Shown here: positions 43,054 to 51,975 of the stretch, piece by piece | Numbering within the stretch: position 1 is the stretch's first letter | Layout: every line of letters starts with the position of its first letter | NCBI GenBank assembly: GCA_947628795.1 | Contig: CANRBF010000003.1 | Coordinates: 62,001 to 126,000 of the forward strand | Direction of reading: 5' to 3' | DNA: 64,000 bases | Source of the DNA: an uncultured Monoglobus sp. | Lineage (GTDB): Bacteria; Bacillota; Clostridia; Monoglobales; Monoglobaceae | Notes under the pieces: model-generated | The model's input: only the letters and a program-made list of their open reading frames with translations | What the model was told of the DNA's origin: nothing | The model's database searches: none | Made by a program: the position numbers and the translations under genes

Positions 43054-43653
43054 TTAATATGTGACTTTGATCCTGTTGGCCGACAGGCCGTACAGCGCCT
43101 TGACGGCCTCGTATATTTCGTTCCTGACCCTTTCGTCCGAGGCGCCCTCCGCAACGACGACCACGCCTATGGGATAGGGCAGCTTTTCCCGCACCACATA
43201 GGGCTCGCTACCGCTGCCGATACCTCCCGAGGCGCCGGCGGGCTTTGACTCCCCGGTGCTGCTCTCCTTTTTGCCGCTTTCGCTCTCGCTGATCTCGCTG
43301 CTGGTTTTGCTGTCCTTTGCAAGCACCTTCTCGTTGGTGCTGTCGATATAGATACGCACGCTGACCTCGCCGGCGCCGCTGATCTTGCTCAGTATATCCC
43401 GAAGCTCCCTCTCTGTTTTTATCACGTACTCGTCCTCGGACACAAAATCCGACGAGGCGGCGGGCTCCGACTTTTGGGCGCCGTCTTTTCCCGTGCCCGG
43501 CTTTATAAAAACAAGCGTGAGCGCAGCCGCGGCGATCGCCAGTATCACAAGCGGATTTACCCGATTTTTTTCATCGCCGCCGCGTTTCCCGAATTTTTGA
43601 AAAAAATCCGCTATCCTATGCGCAAGCGTTTGTCTGTTAGTCTGTTTTTCCAT
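43054..43653 (-). CDS. spoIIIAG: stage III sporulation protein AG
   Basis: The 199-residue protein has one span (VILAIAAAALTLVFI), a Ser/Lys/Glu-rich insertion and ring-building domain segments YVIKTERELRDILSKISGAG and PIGVVVVAEGA, as in SpoIIIAG. It forms a ring of the SpoIIIA-SpoIIQ channel. It overlaps spoIIIAF by 17 bases. Confidence 0.92.
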   Translation of the reverse strand: MEKQTNRQTLAHRIADFFQKFGKRGGDEKNRVNPLVILAIAAAALTLVFIKPGTGKDGAQKSEPAASSDFVSEDEYVIKTERELRDILSKISGAGEVSVRIYIDSTNEKVLAKDSKTSSEISESESGKKESSTGESKPAGASGGIGSGSEPYVVREKLPYPIGVVVVAEGASDERVRNEIYEAVKALYGLSANRIKVTY

Positions 43654-44173
43654 TTTGTGCTCCCGCGCCGCGCTCCTTAACCGTTATTTTGCCGCTCGGC
43701 AGTCCCGTCATTTCCGACGCCGCCGCTTTGACCGCCGCGCTCTTTGACGCGTCCGCGGCCTCTATCTCAATAGTCATTCCCTCAAGACTGCCGAACACCG
43801 AGTCGGAGATCTCGGTCTCGACCCTCGTCGGCGCCGCTCCGCACTCGCGCTCTATGCCCGACGCGACGCTGCTCTCCAGGCTGTCCTTATAAATCTTTAT
43901 GATGTCGTTTTTCTGTTTTTCCTCTATTTCATCCGCCTCGCTCTCGGTTTGCTCCGCCGCAGCGGAAAACGAGGCGGCATACTCGTCCGCGCTCTCGCCG
44001 AGACCGCCGCTTATCAGCGCGGCCGCGGGCTTTGTCAGCGTGAGCAAAAGCACCATGCCCAGTATGAGACGAATATACTTTCTATATGAGTCGGACGGCA
44101 GCGCGGTCTCGGCAAGAGTGCCGAACACCACCGTCGCCGCCACCGAGTACGCCCACTGTCTTAGTTCCTCCAT
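43637..44173 (-). CDS. spoIIIAF: stage III sporulation protein AF
   Basis: The 178-residue protein has two N-terminal membrane spans (VVFGTLAETALPSDSYRKYIRLILGMVLLL) and a soluble ring-like domain ending in ITVKERG. The pattern LPSDSYRKYIRLILG is a family hallmark. Confidence 0.92.
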   Translation of the reverse strand: MEELRQWAYSVAATVVFGTLAETALPSDSYRKYIRLILGMVLLLTLTKPAAALISGGLGESADEYAASFSAAAEQTESEADEIEEKQKNDIIKIYKDSLESSVASGIERECGAAPTRVETEISDSVFGSLEGMTIEIEAADASKSAAVKAAASEMTGLPSGKITVKERGAGAQNGKTD

Positions 44174-44191
44174 AGCTTTTCTCCTATACGG

Positions 44192-45364
44192 CTATACGGA
44201 TATGTTTATCATAACGGTCAGCATTATGATAAACATGATCGACACGGCCGCCAGCATTGAAAACACGGCGGCGATCCCGTCCGCCATCACGCTCAGACAT
44301 TCGGTGACGCTTTTTTCGCTGATCGGCTCGCACAGAGCGGCCGCCAGACGAAAGACTATCAGCGCCGAAACGATCTCGATCACCGGCGTCAGCGCGATGA
44401 AAAACACGACGATTATCCCCAAAACGCCCAGAGCGTTTTTTATCACCGCGCCGCACCTCATGACGGTCTCGACCGAGTCGGACAAAATTCCGCCCACAAG
44501 AGGTATCAAATTCGACGAGGCGAACTTGGTAAGTTTGAGTGTCAGCGCGTCGGCACCCGAGGCGGCAATGCCGCGAAGCCCGGAAAACGCCGTGAATATC
44601 ATCAAAATCACGCTGAGGCCGTATTTCACGGCTCCGTTTATGAACTCTACCAGACGCGCGGTCTTGAGCCCCTCGGACATGGCGTTCACCGTGCCCAAAC
44701 CCGCTCCTATCATGACGAGCGGAACAAAAACCGAGCGAATAAGGCTCACCGCGATCTCTATGATCGCCAGCAGCGTCGGCTCAAGAGCCGCTGCGCTGAC
44801 CGCGGCTCCGCTCGACAGCAGGGCGGTCATCATAACGGGAACGGCGCAGCGCATAAAAACGGCCAGATTTTCGATCGCGGACGACGCGCTCACAAGACAG
44901 CCGTAAAACACCGACGCGGCCATCGACGCCACCGCGATAAAGCAGACGTACGACGCCGCCTTAAACGCCGCGCCGCGCTCGAAGCCGCTGACCGAATTTG
45001 CCAGAAAGGCGCTGAGGACGGCCGCCGCCAGAACTCCGGCCATGTTTTTTGCCGCGTACAGCATTTTCCCGGTCAATGCCCGAAAAAGCTCACCCGCCAG
45101 CGATCTCAAATCAAACGGAACATCTCCGGCCGCTATCCTTGAAAGCAGCTCGCCTATTGAAAAACCGTCCGCGTACGGCGTCACCGCGTCGAAGATCACT
45201 CCGCCCGCGCCCTCGTCAAGCCGCTCTCCGTATATCCCGAGATACTCGTCAACGAGGTCTTGAGGCGCGGACGGTTCCTCGGCGTATGCCGCGCCGCAGA
45301 AGATCATGACCGCAGTCGCGAGTATTATCGCCGTTTTGATTTTAGCCTTTGCATATTTTCTCAC
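44192..45364 (-). CDS. spoIIIAE: stage III sporulation protein AE
   Basis: The 390-residue polytopic membrane protein of the SpoIIIA complex has a signal sequence (ILATAVMIFCGAAYA) and eight or so hydrophobic segments with the family segment KYGLSVILMIFTAFSGLRGIAASGADALTLK region. The start is GTG at 45364, whose GTGA overlaps the spoIIIAD stop; a longer upstream frame lies inside spoIIIAD and is rejected. Confidence 0.92.
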   Translation of the reverse strand: MRKYAKAKIKTAIILATAVMIFCGAAYAEEPSAPQDLVDEYLGIYGERLDEGAGGVIFDAVTPYADGFSIGELLSRIAAGDVPFDLRSLAGELFRALTGKMLYAAKNMAGVLAAAVLSAFLANSVSGFERGAAFKAASYVCFIAVASMAASVFYGCLVSASSAIENLAVFMRCAVPVMMTALLSSGAAVSAAALEPTLLAIIEIAVSLIRSVFVPLVMIGAGLGTVNAMSEGLKTARLVEFINGAVKYGLSVILMIFTAFSGLRGIAASGADALTLKLTKFASSNLIPLVGGILSDSVETVMRCGAVIKNALGVLGIIVVFFIALTPVIEIVSALIVFRLAAALCEPISEKSVTECLSVMADGIAAVFSMLAAVSIMFIIMLTVMINISV

Positions 45365-45753
45365 TTGTACATTATTATCTCCCTCACAAGATCGAGCAGA
45401 CGCTTTATTATCGGCACCGACATGGCGAGGATCATCAGCTTGCCGCCCAGCTCGATCTTTGTCGCGATCGCGTTTTCGCCCGCGTCCTTGCACAGCTCCG
45501 CCGAAAACGACGCCAGATACGACACGCCGATGATTTTTATTATGACTGTCATGTACGCGCCGTTTATTCCGGCAGCTGCGGAAAGGTCGCTCAATTCCCC
45601 GACGATACCGCCGAGATAGGGCATAACGCCGAGCAGCACGATGATCGACACCGCGATCGGTATCATCATCGAAAGCTCGGGCTTTGAACGCCGTATCAAA
45701 ATCGAGATCACGCCTCCCGCCAGCCCGATGCCCACGATCTTCGCTATCTCCAT
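45361..45753 (-). CDS. spoIIIAD: stage III sporulation protein AD
   Basis: The 130-residue membrane protein starts MEIAKIVGIGLAGGVISILIRR and has four hydrophobic segments. It follows spoIIIAC by 2 bases. The frame is open further upstream but only within spoIIIAC, and the family begins at this Met. Confidence 0.93.
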   Translation of the reverse strand: MEIAKIVGIGLAGGVISILIRRSKPELSMMIPIAVSIIVLLGVMPYLGGIVGELSDLSAAAGINGAYMTVIIKIIGVSYLASFSAELCKDAGENAIATKIELGGKLMILAMSVPIIKRLLDLVREIIMYK

Positions 45754-45755
45754 GG

Positions 45756-45953
45756 CTACAGGCCGAAGATGTCCTGTATCATGGTGAACAGATTGCTTAT
45801 CTCCCGTATCACCATGAGCAGCACCACGATAAGCCCCGCGATCGTCGTCATCATAGCCTGATCGTCGCGCCCGGCGCGGCACAGCAGCATGTTGAGCACA
45901 GCCACAAGTATGCCGATCGCCGCCACTCTGAAAATCAAGTCAACGCCCGTCAT
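45756..45953 (-). CDS. spoIIIAC: stage III sporulation protein AC
   Basis: The 65-residue protein has two membrane spans and the family pattern VDLIFRVAAIGILVAVLNMLL, GRDDQAMMTTIAG. GGAGGGG precedes the ATG. Confidence 0.95.
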   Translation of the reverse strand: MTGVDLIFRVAAIGILVAVLNMLLCRAGRDDQAMMTTIAGLIVVLLMVIREISNLFTMIQDIFGL

Positions 45954-45973
45954 TTTATCCCCTCCGTTTTATA

Positions 45974-46495
45974 TCAAAGCAAAAGCACCGTTATCAGTAT
46001 GCCGCAGGCGAAGCCCAGACCGCGGTACAGTCTGCCGCTTTCGGCCTTTTTGAGCCGCGCCTTTTCTTCCTCGATGCGCAGCTTTTCTCTGGCCGCCCTG
46101 ATATTGTCCTTCTCCCGCTCTCGGTCGCCGCGGCCGAGGCTCGAGGCGAAGGCAGATATTATATCAAGCGCGTCCGCGCTCACGCAGAGCCGCTTTTTGT
46201 TGTTTTCGATCGCCACACACCACACCTCGCTCATATCGCCGCCGCCGAGAGCTTCAACCCCTCGCGCGGCCTCCAAGAAAATATCTTTAACAACTCCGCT
46301 CTGCGGCTTTGAGGCGGCATAAAGCGCCTCGCAAAGCACCGAGTTGTTGACCGTCATCTCGATCTCCAAAAGTCCGAGTGCGTCCGAAAATCCGCGCGTC
46401 TGTCTTATCCTCGCGTCCAGCGCGGAGGCCGCCGACATTCCCGCGAAGCCGCAGCCCAATATTATGACCGCGGCGCATATAAGCTTGAGTATCAT
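45974..46495 (-). CDS. spoIIIAB: stage III sporulation protein AB
   Basis: The 173-residue protein has hydrophobic segments at both ends and the family motif RGFSDALGLLEIEM; the middle ASSLGRGDREREKDNI is also typical. Its ATG overlaps the spoIIIAA stop (ATGA). Confidence 0.93.
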   Translation of the reverse strand: MILKLICAAVIILGCGFAGMSAASALDARIRQTRGFSDALGLLEIEMTVNNSVLCEALYAASKPQSGVVKDIFLEAARGVEALGGGDMSEVWCVAIENNKKRLCVSADALDIISAFASSLGRGDREREKDNIRAAREKLRIEEEKARLKKAESGRLYRGLGFACGILITVLLL

Positions 46496-47406
46496 ACCGC
46501 CCGCCTGACTTCCGCGTCGAGCCTGCCTCCTATTCTGCCCTTGATCAAGATCAGCAGATCGAACACCCGATTTTCAAACAGCGGCCTGAAAACGGACATT
46601 CGGCTCAGTTCATCGAAGGAGCCGCCGTGGACCGAGGCGATCACCGCGGCGCCGCTGCCCTTTGCCAGACAGACGGCGCGGATCTCGCTTTCGGTCACGA
46701 GCTCGTCTGTGATCACGACCCTAGGCGACATGGTGCGGATAAGGATCTCAACGCCGCGGCCTTTGGGCGCGTATTCCACAACATCGGTATTAGCGCCTAT
46801 ATCGTTGGACGGCGCGCCGCGGAACATGGCGGCGATCTCGCCGCGATCGTCGGATATGCCGACCTTGAAGCCCATGTTTGATATGATCCGAGCCGCATCG
46901 CGCAGGAAGGTAGTCTTTCCCAGACCGGGCGGCGCTATGACAAGCGCGCTTTTTACCCTGCTCCCCTGCACAATGCCTCCCATATACGGCGAGGCGCAGC
47001 CGATTATCTCGCGGGCTATCCTGATATTTATCGAGTTTATGTCCCTGAAGCTTTCCACATCTCCGCTGCGTCCCAACACCGCGCGCCCCGTGAAGCCCGC
47101 GCGGTGGCCGCCCCTCAGGGTCACGAATCCGCGGCGTATCTCGTCGGCGTAGGCGTAGGGCGAGTTTTCGCACAATGCTCTGAAAACAGCTGTCACCGCC
47201 GCCTTGCTCACAGTCAAGCCGTCGGACGGAGCCGAGCTCAGCTCGCCCGCGGGCGTCACATAACGCACATGCCCGTCATACACCGACAGCGGCCTCTCGC
47301 TGCGCAGCCGTATTTCCTCGGCCTTCACGCCGCCGAGCGCCCGCTCCGGCGCCCGACGCAAATTTCCCTGCGGAATAAATTTTAAAATTCCGTCATATTC
47401 TCCCAT
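46492..47406 (-). CDS. spoIIIAA: stage III sporulation protein AA, ATPase
   Basis: The 304-residue secretion-type ATPase energises the SpoIIIA channel. It has Walker A APPGLGKTTFLRD, a Walker-B-like RVVITDEL and the arginine-rich RGGHRAGFTGRAV. The ATG at 47406 (MGEYDGILKFIP) is favoured by GGTGAT; earlier in-frame Met codons lack sites and extend beyond family length. It heads spoIIIA; a sigma-E-type promoter is expected upstream but I could not identify it with confidence. Confidence 0.93.
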   Translation of the reverse strand: MGEYDGILKFIPQGNLRRAPERALGGVKAEEIRLRSERPLSVYDGHVRYVTPAGELSSAPSDGLTVSKAAVTAVFRALCENSPYAYADEIRRGFVTLRGGHRAGFTGRAVLGRSGDVESFRDINSINIRIAREIIGCASPYMGGIVQGSRVKSALVIAPPGLGKTTFLRDAARIISNMGFKVGISDDRGEIAAMFRGAPSNDIGANTDVVEYAPKGRGVEILIRTMSPRVVITDELVTESEIRAVCLAKGSGAAVIASVHGGSFDELSRMSVFRPLFENRVFDLLILIKGRIGGRLDAEVRRAV

Positions 47407-47504
47407 TGTTATCACCGCTATGCCTTCAAGCTCTGATCGGCTTGTTTTTAGTATTGTATGAGGCTTTGTCCGAAAGTAGAACATGCCGCGGCGTAATTTT
47501 GATA

Positions 47505-47532
47505 TTGACATATCTTGAAACCGTGGTATAAT
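47505..47532 (+). promoter_or_regulatory. sigma-A promoter of the membrane protein gene
   Basis: TTGACA (47505-47510), 16 bp, TATAAT (47527-47532), 35 bases before the ATG at 47568. It is divergent from spoIIIAA. Confidence 0.7.
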
Positions 47533-47567
47533 ATTTAATTGGAATATTATTTAACGGAGGCTTTAAA

Positions 47568-48452
47568 ATGAACGCGAATCATTTGAATGACGCCGAAAAA
47601 AAGAAAAAAAGCGATAAGCGCAAAATCATCCATGTTGTGCTGAGCGTGCTTGTCATTTTGGTTATGATCAGGCAGTTTTTCATGGGCAACTACTCAAACG
47701 TTTTTACCTGCATCCTGACGATTTTGCTTTTTACTATCCCGACCTTTGTGGATCATCGGCTCAATATAAAAATGCCGATACTGCTTGAAGTGATTATCCT
47801 GTTCTTCATTTTCGCCGCCGAGATCATGGGCGAGATACAGAGCTTTTACACCATAATTCCGCTGTGGGACACGATCCTGCACACGATAAACGGATTCATT
47901 ATGGCGGCGATAGGCTTTGCCATGATCGACATACTCAATCAGTCGCCCAGGATACATATCACCATGTCGCCGTGGTTCGTCGCGTTTGTGACATTCTGCT
48001 TCTCGATGACGATTGGCGTGCTGTGGGAATTCTTTGAGTACGGCATGGACCGTATCTTCCTGACCGATATGCAGAAGGACTGGATGGTCCATGACATTGC
48101 CTCGGTGCTGCTCAATCCCAGCGGCCTCAATGACCCCATCACCATAAAAGACGTGACGCGCACCGTTATTTCGGGCACTATCGACGGCGTTCCGCGTGAC
48201 TGGGTCATCGACGGCTCGTATCTCGACGTCGGGCTCATCGACACAATGAAGGATTTGATCGTCAACTGCATCGGCGCTATCGTGTTCTCGGTATTCGGAT
48301 TCCTTTACATAAAGACCCGCGGCAAGGGCAGGCTGGTGACGAGCCTGATACCCAAGCTCAAGACCCGCGAGGAAATACAGGAAACGCAGCTTATGCTCAA
48401 TTCAAAAAAGAAAAAGAACGGAAAAAATAAAAAAGTTTCAAAAAAGTCTTGA
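47568..48452 (+). CDS. DUF2238/YjdF-like membrane protein
   Basis: The 294-residue protein has about five membrane spans in its first 175 residues, with two polar motifs inside helices, WDTILHTINGFIMAA and GVLWEFFEYGMD, that resemble the D-x3-H and WEFxE motifs of DUF2238 (YjdF). A loop of about 60 residues follows (about 178-235), then a last span and a strongly basic tail ending KKKNGKNKKVSKKS. Function is unknown. GGAGG lies 7 bases before the ATG. The tRNA-Gly promoter overlaps its stop codon. Confidence 0.68.
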   Translation: MNANHLNDAEKKKKSDKRKIIHVVLSVLVILVMIRQFFMGNYSNVFTCILTILLFTIPTFVDHRLNIKMPILLEVIILFFIFAAEIMGEIQSFYTIIPLWDTILHTINGFIMAAIGFAMIDILNQSPRIHITMSPWFVAFVTFCFSMTIGVLWEFFEYGMDRIFLTDMQKDWMVHDIASVLLNPSGLNDPITIKDVTRTVISGTIDGVPRDWVIDGSYLDVGLIDTMKDLIVNCIGAIVFSVFGFLYIKTRGKGRLVTSLIPKLKTREEIQETQLMLNSKKKKNGKNKKVSKKS

Positions 48453-48477
48453 CAAATATATTTTTATTTGCTATAAT
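48449..48477 (+). promoter_or_regulatory. consensus promoter of tRNA-Gly
   Basis: TTGACA (48449-48454), 17 bp, TATAAT (48472-48477). The TGA stop of the preceding gene (48450-48452) forms part of the -35 hexamer. Confidence 0.8.
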
Positions 48478-48504
48478 TATTAAGCGTTCGAAGATAACGC
48501 TTAT

Positions 48505-48579
48505 GCGGGAGTGGCTCAGTGGTAGAGCGTCACCTTGCCAAGGTGAACGTCGCGAGTTCGAATCTCGTCTTCCGCTCCA
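48505..48579 (+). tRNA. tRNA-Gly (GCC)
   Basis: All four arms fold. The acceptor GCGGGAG pairs with CTTCCGC (one G-U); the D arm is GCTC-AGTGGTA-GAGC; the anticodon stem CACCT/AGGTG encloses TTGCCAA with anticodon GCC; the T arm has GTTCGAATC. The discriminator T and the CCA end (48577-48579) are encoded. It reads GGC and GGT codons. Confidence 0.97.
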
Positions 48580-48584
48580 GAAAA

Positions 48585-48616
48585 AGCACCGGATATCCGG
48601 TGCTTTTATTTTTTAT
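48585..48616 (+). terminator. intrinsic, bidirectional terminator of tRNA-Gly and queF
   Basis: An 8-bp perfect stem AGCACCGG/CCGGTGCT with loop ATAT is followed by a T-rich tract on the plus strand; on the minus strand it is followed by TTTTTC, so it can also end the que operon. Confidence 0.85.
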
Positions 48617-48620
48617 TATT

Positions 48621-49085
48621 TTAATCAACAGGGCGGGAGGCCAGGCGGTCAAAGGCGACCTGCTCCCACTTTGTGCCGGGCCTGCCGTAGTTGGCATACG
48701 GATGTATAGAAATGCCGCCGCGGGGCGTGAAACGCCCGAACACCTCGATATATTTGGGCTCCATCAGCTTTATCAGATCCTTCATTATCGTGTTCACGCA
48801 GTCCTCGTGAAAATCGCCGTGATTCCTGAAGCTGAACAGATACAGCTTGAGCGATTTGCTCTCGACCATTTTGACGTCGGGCACGTAGGATATGATCATC
48901 TCGGCAAAGTCGGGCTGGCCGGTTATCGGGCAGAGCGACGTGAACTCGGGGCAGTTGAAGCGCACCCAATAGTCGTTTTCCTTGTGCTTGTTTTCGAACG
49001 TCTCAAGCACCTCGGGCGCGTAGTCAGATCTATATTCGGTGTTTTTGTTTCCCAAAAGCGTCAGATTTTCGTTTTTTCTGTTCAT
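48621..49085 (-). CDS. queF: NADPH-dependent 7-cyano-7-deazaguanine reductase
   Basis: QueF reduces preQ0 to preQ1, the only known nitrile-to-amine reduction in biology. The 154-residue type I protein has [14 protein letters not shown] with the catalytic Cys and Asp, [20 protein letters not shown] (the NADPH and substrate region) and [16 protein letters not shown]. It is the last gene of the que operon. Confidence 0.96.
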   Translation of the reverse strand: MNRKNENLTLLGNKNTEYRSDYAPEVLETFENKHKENDYWVRFNCPEFTSLCPITGQPDFAEMIISYVPDVKMVESKSLKLYLFSFRNHGDFHEDCVNTIMKDLIKLMEPKYIEVFGRFTPRGGISIHPYANYGRPGTKWEQVAFDRLASRPVD

Positions 49086-49102
49086 AAAAATTCCTCTTTC
49101 TT

Positions 49103-49789
49103 TTAGTCAATATCAAGGCCGTTGGCCTCAAACGCGGCTTTTCGGTCGCGGCAGGTGCCGCACACGCCGCAGGGCTTGTCTCCGCCCTCGTAGCAGCTCC
49201 ATGTCATCTCGTAGGGCACGCCGAGCTTTACTCCTATCGCCACGACCTCGCTCTTTGTGATGCCGACAAACGGCGCGCGTATGCCGACCCTGTGCCCCGT
49301 TCCCTCGTATATTGCAGCATTCATAGCGGAATTAAAAGCCTCGCTGCAATCGGGATAGGCATTCCCGGCCGCATCGTCGCTGTGGGCGCCGTAGAATATT
49401 TCGTCCGCGCCAAGGCTCACCGCGTACGCCGCGGCGGCCGACAGAAAAAGACCGTTGCGGAACGGCACATAGGTCGATACCGGAGCGCCGCCCGTTTTAC
49501 TCACCTGCTCGCCGTAGCTCTCTTTGGGGATCTCGGCGTCGAGATTTTTGCTCAGCAGCGAGCAGTCGCTGAATTTAAACATATCGGTCAGATCAAGCTC
49601 AAGCCGTCTCACGCCGTAATGGGCGGCGATATTTTTCGCCGCCTCGATCTCTTTAACGTGCTTCTGTCCGTAATATATCGAGAGTGCGGTCACGTTTTCC
49701 GCACCGAACTCGTCCGCGGCCATCGCCAGGGCGGTGGCGCTGTCCACTCCGCCGCTCAACAGCACCAACGCTTTTTTTGAGTTTTTCAT
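49103..49789 (-). CDS. queC: 7-cyano-7-deazaguanine synthase
   Basis: QueC makes preQ0 from 7-carboxy-7-deazaguanine with ATP and ammonia. The 228-residue PP-loop ATPase has [12 protein letters not shown] and the C-terminal zinc motif [15 protein letters not shown]. The ATG at 49789 follows GGGGTGA, which includes the folE stop; a GTG at 49798 is the alternative start. Confidence 0.96.
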   Translation of the reverse strand: MKNSKKALVLLSGGVDSATALAMAADEFGAENVTALSIYYGQKHVKEIEAAKNIAAHYGVRRLELDLTDMFKFSDCSLLSKNLDAEIPKESYGEQVSKTGGAPVSTYVPFRNGLFLSAAAAYAVSLGADEIFYGAHSDDAAGNAYPDCSEAFNSAMNAAIYEGTGHRVGIRAPFVGITKSEVVAIGVKLGVPYEMTWSCYEGGDKPCGVCGTCRDRKAAFEANGLDID

Positions 49790-49794
49790 TTTTG

Positions 49795-50370
49795 TCACCC
49801 CATAACTCTTTCCGCCAGTTTTTCGTCGGTCTCAAACCTGCCGCGCAGCGTCCTTGTGCGGGTTTTGGCCGACGGCTTTGAAATACCCCGCGCGGTCATG
49901 CAGCTGTGGCTCGCCTCGATTATAACGGCCACGTCGGGACTTTCGGTTATCTTTTGGATTATCTCGGCTATGTCGGTGCCCAAGCGCTCCTGTATCTGTA
50001 GGCGCTTCGCCGCCATGTCGGCGATCCTGGCGATCTTGCTGAGACCTATGACCTTGCCCCGCGGTATGTACGCCACCGACGCGGTCATGTTGTACATCAG
50101 CGCCATGTGATGCTCGCAATAGCTGAAGATCTCTATATCCTTGACGATCACCATATCATTTGAGCTTTGGTATGAGTCGGGGTCGTCCTCAAAGGTCTTG
50201 TTGAACATCTCGGCTATCTCGTCGTTTGTGTAGTTCATGCCCTCAAAGACCTCGGAATACATTTTCGCCACCCGTTTGGGGGTGTCTCTCAGGCCCTCGC
50301 GCTCGGGATCGTCGCCCAAAGCTTCCAAAATTCCCCGTATATGCTTTTCTATCGCTTTTTCGTCTATCAT
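49795..50370 (-). CDS. folE: GTP cyclohydrolase I
   Basis: FolE opens the GTP ring to 7,8-dihydroneopterin triphosphate, the first step of both folate and 7-deazaguanine synthesis. The 191-residue enzyme has [12 protein letters not shown], the zinc ligands in [13 protein letters not shown], and [17 protein letters not shown] with the third ligand Cys. Its ATG overlaps the queE stop (TAATG). The place inside a que operon, with no other folate synthesis gene nearby, indicates that its main product is for queuosine. Confidence 0.96.
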   Translation of the reverse strand: MIDEKAIEKHIRGILEALGDDPEREGLRDTPKRVAKMYSEVFEGMNYTNDEIAEMFNKTFEDDPDSYQSSNDMVIVKDIEIFSYCEHHMALMYNMTASVAYIPRGKVIGLSKIARIADMAAKRLQIQERLGTDIAEIIQKITESPDVAVIIEASHSCMTARGISKPSAKTRTRTLRGRFETDEKLAERVMG

Positions 50371-51056
50371 TACACACCTCTCCTGTCGGGCTCCCAAATA
50401 ACTTTGTGGAGCTGTATCTGCAAATTTACTCGGTTAAGCTTATGTCTTATCATAAAATCGACTATATCTTTGGGGTCTATAGCGCCAAACACCGGGCTTA
50501 TATACACCCCGCAGCGCTCGGTCAGATCGTATCTCTTGATGATATCAAGCGCGCAGCTCAGATCGCCCTCGGAGCCCGCCACGAACTTTACGCAGTCGCC
50601 GCGGCAGAGCAGATCAAAATTGCTCAAAACCATTTTGTCCTCCATGCCGCTTGTAGGCAGCTTGTAATCCATGGTGAAACAATCCGGCCTTGCGCCTCCT
50701 TTGATAAACTCATCAAGCGGCACCGCGCCGTTCGTCTCGACCTCAACGCTCTTTCCCGCGGAATTAAGCATCGCCACGAGACCGCCGATCCCGCTCTGCA
50801 GCAGCGGCTCGCCGCCGGTCAGAGTGACATTTGTTATGCCCGTGCTTTCGATATATCTCAAAATATCGTCCGCCGTCAGTTTCTCCGCGGGCGCGCCTAA
50901 GGAATTTGCCCACCCGGTGTCGCAGTAGGAGCAGCGCAGATTGCAGCCGCGGAACCTTATAAACACCGCGGTCTGCCCGGCGCGCCTGCCCTCGCCGTTT
51001 ATGCTGACGAATTTCTCGCACACCGGGAACGTTATATTATTCGCTGTATTCCGCAT
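50370..51056 (-). CDS. queE: 7-carboxy-7-deazaguanine synthase (radical SAM)
   Basis: QueE rearranges 6-carboxytetrahydropterin to 7-carboxy-7-deazaguanine. The 228-residue protein has [16 protein letters not shown], the CX3CX2C cluster motif, [10 protein letters not shown] for SAM and VEVETNG. It overlaps queD by 20 bases. Confidence 0.95.
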   Translation of the reverse strand: MRNTANNITFPVCEKFVSINGEGRRAGQTAVFIRFRGCNLRCSYCDTGWANSLGAPAEKLTADDILRYIESTGITNVTLTGGEPLLQSGIGGLVAMLNSAGKSVEVETNGAVPLDEFIKGGARPDCFTMDYKLPTSGMEDKMVLSNFDLLCRGDCVKFVAGSEGDLSCALDIIKRYDLTERCGVYISPVFGAIDPKDIVDFMIRHKLNRVNLQIQLHKVIWEPDRRGV

Positions 51057-51456
51057 AGGCGTCCTCCGATTCGTACACGCGGACCTTGCTTGGCTTGATG
51101 CCGTCCGCTTTAAGCTCGTCGTATATGTATTTGGCGAAGTTTTCGGCAGTGGGTCTGAACGGCACTACAGCGGCAGCGAAACCCTCGCGCTTGAGAGCGG
51201 CCGCCGTTTCGGGCAGCAATGTCCCGTCTTCGGCAATCAGCTTGTGATCGAGGCTGTCCGCTATCTTTTTGAGCCTCGGTTTTATGTCGCCGAAATCCAT
51301 TACCATTCCGCGGCTCTCACCAAACGGAATAAGCTCCTCGGCGCCGATATACGCGCGGACTCTCCAGCGGTGGCCGTGGATATTGGCGCATTTGCCGCCG
51401 TGGCCTTTGAGAAAGTGCGCCGCGTCAAAATGTGCCTCACATGAAATAGTGTACAT
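51037..51456 (-). CDS. queD: 6-carboxytetrahydropterin synthase
   Basis: QueD converts dihydroneopterin triphosphate to 6-carboxytetrahydropterin. The 139-residue protein has zinc ligands in FDAAHFL and NIHGHRWRV and the catalytic Cys in GGKCANIHGH, with the late [13 protein letters not shown] containing the usual Glu. AGGAG precedes the ATG. The lipoprotein gene ends 32 bases upstream. Confidence 0.95.
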   Translation of the reverse strand: MYTISCEAHFDAAHFLKGHGGKCANIHGHRWRVRAYIGAEELIPFGESRGMVMDFGDIKPRLKKIADSLDHKLIAEDGTLLPETAAALKREGFAAAVVPFRPTAENFAKYIYDELKADGIKPSKVRVYESEDAYAEYSE

Positions 51457-51488
51457 AATATTTCTCCTGTATTATTTAAATTTGTCAA

Positions 51489-51887
51489 TCATTTTGAGAT
51501 TGTGAGTTTGTAGTCTTTGCGGTCAGAGTTGCCGCCATGCAGCGTTTCGGAATAGGCCACATTATAGCCGAACTTTCCGAGATCCCGCGCCTTGAGCTCC
51601 GTTCCGTATTCGGTGCCGCGCAGTATGTAATGATAATACGGATCACCGGGATCCGACATATTCACGTGTTTCTCAAACTCGGTGTCAAAATAATCGGGAT
51701 CCACGGACGGCACAAACCCGCCCGACTCGCTTAAATTCGAATTGCCCGCTCTGTAAATTCCGTATGCGGCATATTGCTCCATAGAGTGCGAATCATATAT
51801 CATGCCCGTCATTCCGATCTCGTTCTCGCTGCAGCCGCAAAGCAGAAGCGCAAAGCATGCCGCGGCCAAAACCAATACCTTCTTCAT
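51489..51887 (-). CDS. small lipoprotein of unknown function
   Basis: The 132-residue protein has a lipoprotein signal ending LLLCGC-SEN, so the mature form starts at the Cys near residue 19 and is anchored on the outer face of the membrane. The mature part is Tyr- and Gly-rich with no motif I recognise. AGGAGG precedes the ATG at 51887. It is the first gene after the promoter at 51934-51962, and queD follows within 32 bases with no terminator, so it probably leads the queuosine operon. A role in uptake of a queuosine precursor is only a guess from position. Confidence 0.8.
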   Translation of the reverse strand: MKKVLVLAAACFALLLCGCSENEIGMTGMIYDSHSMEQYAAYGIYRAGNSNLSESGGFVPSVDPDYFDTEFEKHVNMSDPGDPYYHYILRGTEYGTELKARDLGKFGYNVAYSETLHGGNSDRKDYKLTISK

Positions 51888-51933
51888 GATAACATTCCTC
51901 CTAAGACGATGTCGGTCACGTACCGATTTTTTA

Positions 51934-51962
51934 ATTATAACACATAACACGGCGGATTACAA
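51934..51962 (-). promoter_or_regulatory. promoter of the lipoprotein-que operon
   Basis: On the minus strand, TTGTAA (51962-51957), 17 bp, TATAAT (51939-51934). The leader of about 40 bases has a small CGGT/ACCG hairpin but nothing that I recognise as a preQ1 riboswitch. Confidence 0.6.
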
Positions 51963-51975
51963 TAGCTTATAAAGC

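Noticed and set aside
48621-49106. Plus-strand frame running from the tRNA-Gly region across queF
   Set aside because: It reads through the tRNA and is antisense to a well-conserved enzyme gene.
51457-51488. preQ1 riboswitch before queD
   Set aside because: The gap is only 32 bases and contains neither the stem-loop nor the A-rich pseudoknot tail of preQ1 classes.
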